Positions 60,427-64,000 of a stretch of DNA of 64,000 nucleotides are shown piece after piece. Under the pieces are notes generated by a model that was given only the letters and a program-made list of their open reading frames with translations, made no database searches and was not told where the DNA came from. The position numbers were made by a program, and so were the translations under genes. The DNA comes from Pseudomonas nitroreducens TX1 (GTDB taxonomy: Bacteria; Pseudomonadota; Gammaproteobacteria; Pseudomonadales; Pseudomonadaceae). The stretch spans positions 124,001 to 188,000 of the forward strand of contig NZ_AMZB01000136.1 of assembly GCF_000313755.1 (NCBI RefSeq), given 5' to 3'. The stretch's first letter is position 1; every line of letters begins with the position of its first letter.

Positions 60427-62043
60427 TCAATTGCGGTCTTGCTGAAGTGGGAGTCGGCGTGGCGACGGATAGGCGGGAAGGCTGCTGAGGCGTTCGTCCC
60501 ACACGGCGCGGCCGATGGTGAAATGATAGAGGCTGACCGGGCAGTCCGGACCGCCGCCGAGCAATTCGTCCAGCGCCGGATCGAAATAGCAGCCGATGCC
60601 GGTGCCCGACAGCCCCGCCGCTTCGGCTTCCAGGTAAAGCAACTGGCCGATCTGCCCAGCTTCCCAGTACAGGCGCGGATAGGTCCAGGCGCCCTCGGCC
60701 AGCGCGGCGTCGAGATCAGCGAGCATGGCGAAGGCGACGCAGCCGTCGCCAGCGATGTCCTGCCCGCAAGACAGGAAGGCCGACAGCCCGCGCGCATCGC
60801 CGGACAGCAGGCGGTACAGCGGCACACCGCTCTCCGTCACCGGCTGCCACAGGTAATCCTCACGCAACCCGCCTGGCTCGCGACCACTGCGGCCCAGCCA
60901 GTACAGCCCCGGCTCCAGGCCCTGCACGCGGTGGACGAAGATCAGCAGGTCAATGCGCGTCGGCTCTCCCGTGCAGGCGAACGGCACCGGCGAGCGCTCC
61001 GGTAGCAGGCGGCGCAGCCAGGCATACAGCAGCTCGGCGTAAATGCCGCTGCGCCCATCCATGGACTGCGCGCTGCGCCGGCGATGCAGGATCGGGCGTA
61101 GCGGCAGGCCGGGATTATCCACAGCCGGATCGGCGTTCGCGGCGCGCCATTCACGCGCAGGCAACATCGGCGCGCGACACAGGTGGTGCACGCGCTCCAG
61201 CTCCGGCCAGTGCCGATAGTCCCGCGACAGGCGATTCGGCACGCCGGCCAGCGGCAGTTCGGCGAGCCCCTTGAGCAGGGTCTCCGGCAATGGGAACTCG
61301 GCCGCCTGCGTCGGACCGATCCACAGCAGCACGTCGGCGCATTCGCGTTCGCTGAAGCCTTCGCGGTCCAGGCCGATCAGCGCATCCAGCCGTGTTTCAG
61401 CAATGCCGCGCAGCAGGCGCACTCCCCAGCCCTGGATCGCCGCGGCGATACCCAGACAGGCCAGCGCGTGGCCGAGGTCGTGATTGCAGTATCGATAGGC
61501 GCGCTCGCCGTACTTCCAGGCTTCGCGCCAGGGAATGCTCGCCAGCGCCAGCAAAAAGCCGCCGGCAGGCAGGGCGTCGCTCAGTTGCTCGGCCAGCGGC
61601 GCAGAAAGCTCGGCGCGCACCTCCAGCACATGCTCGTCGGCGCTGTAGTGCGCCAGCAGCGCTGCGTTATCCACCGCCCCGGCGGGCAGCAGCAGATAGG
61701 CCTCGGTCGGGTGCAGGTTGCCGCTGGAAGGATTGACCCGCAGTGCCCAGCGGCTGCCGCCCGCGTCCTTCCAGGCCGACAGCGCCAGGCTGTCGTAGAG
61801 CAGCTGCGAGACGCTGGCGAGGGTCAGCAGCGCGGGCGTGCCGAGCGGGCCGGCGAACGCCTCGTCATAACCCGGCGACTCTTCCTGCGGCCGGTGCAGC
61901 AATTCGATGCAGCGCGCGCCGGCATAACGGCGGAAGGCGGCCGGCTGGGTCGCCCAGTCGAGTTGGCCGGGGCCGGGGGCGAAGCGTTCGGGGCGATGGC
62001 TGCTGAGGTCGTGATAGGCGCGGACGCCTTCGATTGGCTTCAT
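60427..62043 (-). CDS. tandem SagB/ThcOx-like nitroreductase-family protein
   Basis: The 538-residue protein carries two nitroreductase-fold domains in one chain: the first (about residues 85-285) has SQLLYDSLALSAWK, VNPSSGNLHPTEAYL and NHDLGHALACLGIA; the second (about 320-525) has ILHRRRSAQSMDG, a YWEAGQIGQLLYLEAEAAGL segment and YFDPALDELL. SagB-type enzymes oxidise azolines in ribosomal peptides, but no YcaO or TOMM precursor gene is nearby, so the substrate is unknown. It overlaps the upstream GNAT gene by four bases and lies 13 bp before tesB, so the four genes may form an operon. Confidence 0.83.
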   Translation of the reverse strand: MKPIEGVRAYHDLSSHRPERFAPGPGQLDWATQPAAFRRYAGARCIELLHRPQEESPGYDEAFAGPLGTPALLTLASVSQLLYDSLALSAWKDAGGSRWALRVNPSSGNLHPTEAYLLLPAGAVDNAALLAHYSADEHVLEVRAELSAPLAEQLSDALPAGGFLLALASIPWREAWKYGERAYRYCNHDLGHALACLGIAAAIQGWGVRLLRGIAETRLDALIGLDREGFSERECADVLLWIGPTQAAEFPLPETLLKGLAELPLAGVPNRLSRDYRHWPELERVHHLCRAPMLPAREWRAANADPAVDNPGLPLRPILHRRRSAQSMDGRSGIYAELLYAWLRRLLPERSPVPFACTGEPTRIDLLIFVHRVQGLEPGLYWLGRSGREPGGLREDYLWQPVTESGVPLYRLLSGDARGLSAFLSCGQDIAGDGCVAFAMLADLDAALAEGAWTYPRLYWEAGQIGQLLYLEAEAAGLSGTGIGCYFDPALDELLGGGPDCPVSLYHFTIGRAVWDERLSSLPAYPSPRRLPLQQDRN

Positions 62044-62582
62044 GGGCGACGAATCCGGTAGAGCACATGCGGGCGCAGCGGATGGCCTGGCGGCAGGCGC
62101 GGATGCTCGAAGTCGCCGGCCTCGTCGCGCTGCATGCCCAGGCGCTGCATCAGCCCTTGGGACGGCAGGTTGGCCGGCACGGTGAATGCGACCACCTCGT
62201 CGAGCTTCAGCGAATCGAAGGCGAACGCCAGCGCCGCGCGGGCTGCCTCCAGCGCATAGCCCTGTCGCCAGTACGCCGTGTTGAAGCGCCAGCCGATTTC
62301 CACCGCCGGGGCGAAAGGGGCGTCGAAGGTCACTCGCGCCAACCCGAGTACACCGATGAAGGCGCCATCGTCGCGGCGCTCGACCACCCACTGGCCGAAG
62401 CCGTGTTCGTCGAAGTGCTGGAGGATGCGTGCGGCCAGCAGGTCGCTGTCCTCGCGGCTCAGGCAGGCAGGGAAATGGCGCATCACCTGCGCGTCGGCGT
62501 TCAGCGCGGCGAAGGGCGCGAGATCGTCGCGACGCCAGGGACGCAGCAGCAGGCGCTCGGTGGTCAGGCTGGGAAAATCCAT
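62040..62582 (-). CDS. RimJ/RimL-type GNAT acetyltransferase
   Basis: The 180-residue protein has TERLLLRPWRRDDLAPF, the EIGWRFNTAYWRQGYALEAARAAL acetyl-CoA-binding stretch and a C-terminal LMQRLGMQRDE, typical of RimJ/RimL-like acetyltransferases. The ATG at 62582 is preferred to a TTG at 62600. It is the first gene of a probable operon with the nitroreductase, tesB and HAD genes. The target is unknown. Confidence 0.87.
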   Translation of the reverse strand: MDFPSLTTERLLLRPWRRDDLAPFAALNADAQVMRHFPACLSREDSDLLAARILQHFDEHGFGQWVVERRDDGAFIGVLGLARVTFDAPFAPAVEIGWRFNTAYWRQGYALEAARAALAFAFDSLKLDEVVAFTVPANLPSQGLMQRLGMQRDEAGDFEHPRLPPGHPLRPHVLYRIRRP

Positions 62583-62792
62583 GGGAATCTTCGCGCTCAA
62601 TCAAAGGTCACCATGATACCCGGCGACGGGCCTGTAGGACGCACTCCGTCAGACGAGGCGCAATCGATTCAGCACAGAGGCGCCTTCATCTGGTATTTTT
62701 CTCCTACCTTCGCTGTCGGTCACTGCCTTGACCGTGCTCACGCAGACAGCCGCGCCGCCCGGGCGCACCGCAAAAAAGACCAAGGAACTCCC

Positions 62793-63998
62793 ATGACGAC
62801 CTCCACCACCGGACTGCAACGCAGTACGGCCCTGGTGCTTTTCGCATTGGCTGTCGGCGGCTTCGCCATCGGCACCACCGAATTCGCCACCATGAGCCTG
62901 CTGCCCTACTTCGCCCCGGCGCTGGGCATCGACGCCCCGACCGCCGGCCACGTGATCAGCGCCTACGCCCTGGGCGTGGTCGTCGGTGCGCCGCTGCTGG
63001 CAGTGCTCGGCGCCCGGCTGCCGCGGCGTACCCTGCTGGTATTGCTGATGGCACTGTTCGCCCTCGGCAATGGCCTGAGCGCCCTGGCACCGACCTACCA
63101 CTGGATGCTGCTGTTCCGCTTCATCAGCGGCCTGCCCCACGGCGCCTATTTCGGCATCGCCGCGCTGGTCGCCGCCTCCATCGTGCCGCCACACCGTCGC
63201 ACCGTGGCGGTGGGGCGGATGTTCCTCGGCCTCACCGTCGCCACCATCATCGGCGTGCCGCTGGCCAACTGGCTGAGCCAGGCCGTGGGCTGGCGCTGGA
63301 GCTTCGCCCTGGTGGCCGCGCTGGGCGTGCTGACCATGATCTGCGTGCGCCTGCTGGCCCCCTACTCGCCCGCCGAGCCGGACTCCAGTCCACTGCGCGA
63401 GCTGGGTGCACTCAAGCGCGGCCAGGTCTGGCTGACCCTGGGCATCGGCGCCATCGGCTTCGGCGGCCTGTTCGCGGTGTACACCTACCTGGCCGACATC
63501 CTCGGCGCCGTCACCCACGTTTCACCCAGCATCGTACCGCTGGTGATGGCGGTGTTCGGCATCGGCATGACCCTGGGCAACCTGTTCATCCCGGTGCTCG
63601 CCGACCGCGCCGTGATGCCCACCGCCGGCGGCCTGCTGGTGTGGAGCGCAGTAGTGCTGGCGATCTTCCCGTTCACCGCGGGGAACATCTGGACCATCTC
63701 GATCTGCGTGTTCTTCGTCGGCTTCGGCGGCGCCTTGGGCACCGTGCTGCAGACCCGCCTGATGGACGTCGCCGAAGACGCCCAGGGCCTGGCCGCGGCG
63801 CTGAACCACTCGGCGTTCAACTTCGCCAACGCCCTGGGCCCCTACCTCGGCGGCGTGGCCCTGGCGGCCGGCTACGGCTGGACCTCGCCGGGCTGGGTCG
63901 GCAGCCTGCTGGCCATTGGCGGCTTCCTGCTGTGGTCGGTCTCGGTGGCCACCAGCCGAAGCGCACCACGCAGCACCGCCCTCTCCAACGAAGGCTGA
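62793..63998 (+). CDS. MFS transporter, DHA1 family (AraJ/PbuE-like)
   Basis: The 401-residue inner-membrane protein has twelve predicted helices and DHA1 signatures: the N-terminal GTTEFATMSLLPYFA, the GARLPRR loop between helices 2 and 3, and RFISGLPHGAYFGIAALVAA around helix 4-5. Relatives export sugars, purines or drugs. AAGGAA precedes the ATG. The frame ends 2 bp before the window edge. Substrate cannot be decided. Confidence 0.9.
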   Translation: MTTSTTGLQRSTALVLFALAVGGFAIGTTEFATMSLLPYFAPALGIDAPTAGHVISAYALGVVVGAPLLAVLGARLPRRTLLVLLMALFALGNGLSALAPTYHWMLLFRFISGLPHGAYFGIAALVAASIVPPHRRTVAVGRMFLGLTVATIIGVPLANWLSQAVGWRWSFALVAALGVLTMICVRLLAPYSPAEPDSSPLRELGALKRGQVWLTLGIGAIGFGGLFAVYTYLADILGAVTHVSPSIVPLVMAVFGIGMTLGNLFIPVLADRAVMPTAGGLLVWSAVVLAIFPFTAGNIWTISICVFFVGFGGALGTVLQTRLMDVAEDAQGLAAALNHSAFNFANALGPYLGGVALAAGYGWTSPGWVGSLLAIGGFLLWSVSVATSRSAPRSTALSNEG

Positions 63999-64000
63999 TC

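Overview
The window is bacterial chromosome from a high-GC Pseudomonas, most likely of the P. aeruginosa / P. nitroreducens / P. citronellolis side of the genus. This rests on strong GC-ending codon use, Pseudomonas-type REP elements (GTAGGAGCGAGCTTGCTCGCGAA) and a gene order that, from memory, matches large parts of P. aeruginosa PAO1 (lrgBA, maoC, MORN-C13 lipoprotein, ubiX, mpl, eatR, exaC, eat-eutBC, GNAT, dedA, mtfA, ppa, xseB-ispA, dxs). No rRNA, tRNA, CRISPR array, prophage or transposase gene was seen.

Layout. 0.1-1.4 kb: two small tandem paralogues of unknown function and a convergent SAM methyltransferase. 1.6-8.6 kb: the 2-methylcitrate (propionate) operon gntR-prpB-prpC-acnD-prpF, with a promoter framed by two GTCGAC operator boxes and no prpD. 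9-16.4 kb: Lon-substrate-binding-domain protein, LrgB/LrgA pair, MaoC hydratase, MORN/C13-peptidase lipoprotein, NAD(P)-binding protein, YceK-like lipoprotein, ubiX, mpl. 16.9-26.0 kb: ethanolamine catabolism (sigma-54 activator EatR, aldehyde dehydrogenase ExaC, AraC regulator, permease, EutB, EutC). 26.1-32.4 kb: a tightly overlapping type IV minor-pilin operon (fimT-like, pilV, pilW, pilX, pilY1, pilE), sitting between eutC and a GNAT gene that I recall as neighbours in PAO1. 32.5-38.5 kb: GNAT, periplasmic binding protein, DedA, MtfA, Ppa, a candidate small RNA, a START-domain protein, xseB, ispA.

38.6-54.4 kb: a complete hydroxyproline catabolic island that separates ispA from dxs. It has a GntR regulator, 4-hydroxyproline 2-epimerase, a three-subunit D-hydroxyproline dehydrogenase, a PAS-AraC regulator, an amino-acid ABC importer, an aconitase-X enzyme (cis-3-hydroxyproline dehydratase type), a second proline-racemase-family enzyme with a Ser/Cys active site, a DapA-family deaminase, a 2-oxoglutarate semialdehyde dehydrogenase and a pyrroline-2-carboxylate reductase-like enzyme. 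Three near-identical palindromes (core TTCGTATAC) stand before the GntR gene, the ABC operon and the deaminase gene, which suggests one regulon. 54.6-64 kb: dxs, a cobalamin riboswitch with btuB (relevant because EutBC needs B12), a HAD phosphatase, tesB, a two-domain SagB-like nitroreductase, a GNAT and an MFS transporter.

The intergenic regions are unusually rich in structured repeats: at least five families and more than fifteen copies, including two MITE-like elements with terminal inverted repeats (9620-9752 and 39329-39575). The most notable observations are the two insertions relative to expected synteny, the TTCGTATAC operator set, the prpF gene bracketed by inverted repeat copies with prpD missing, and the two MITE-like elements. 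I did not find a clearly undescribed multi-gene system.
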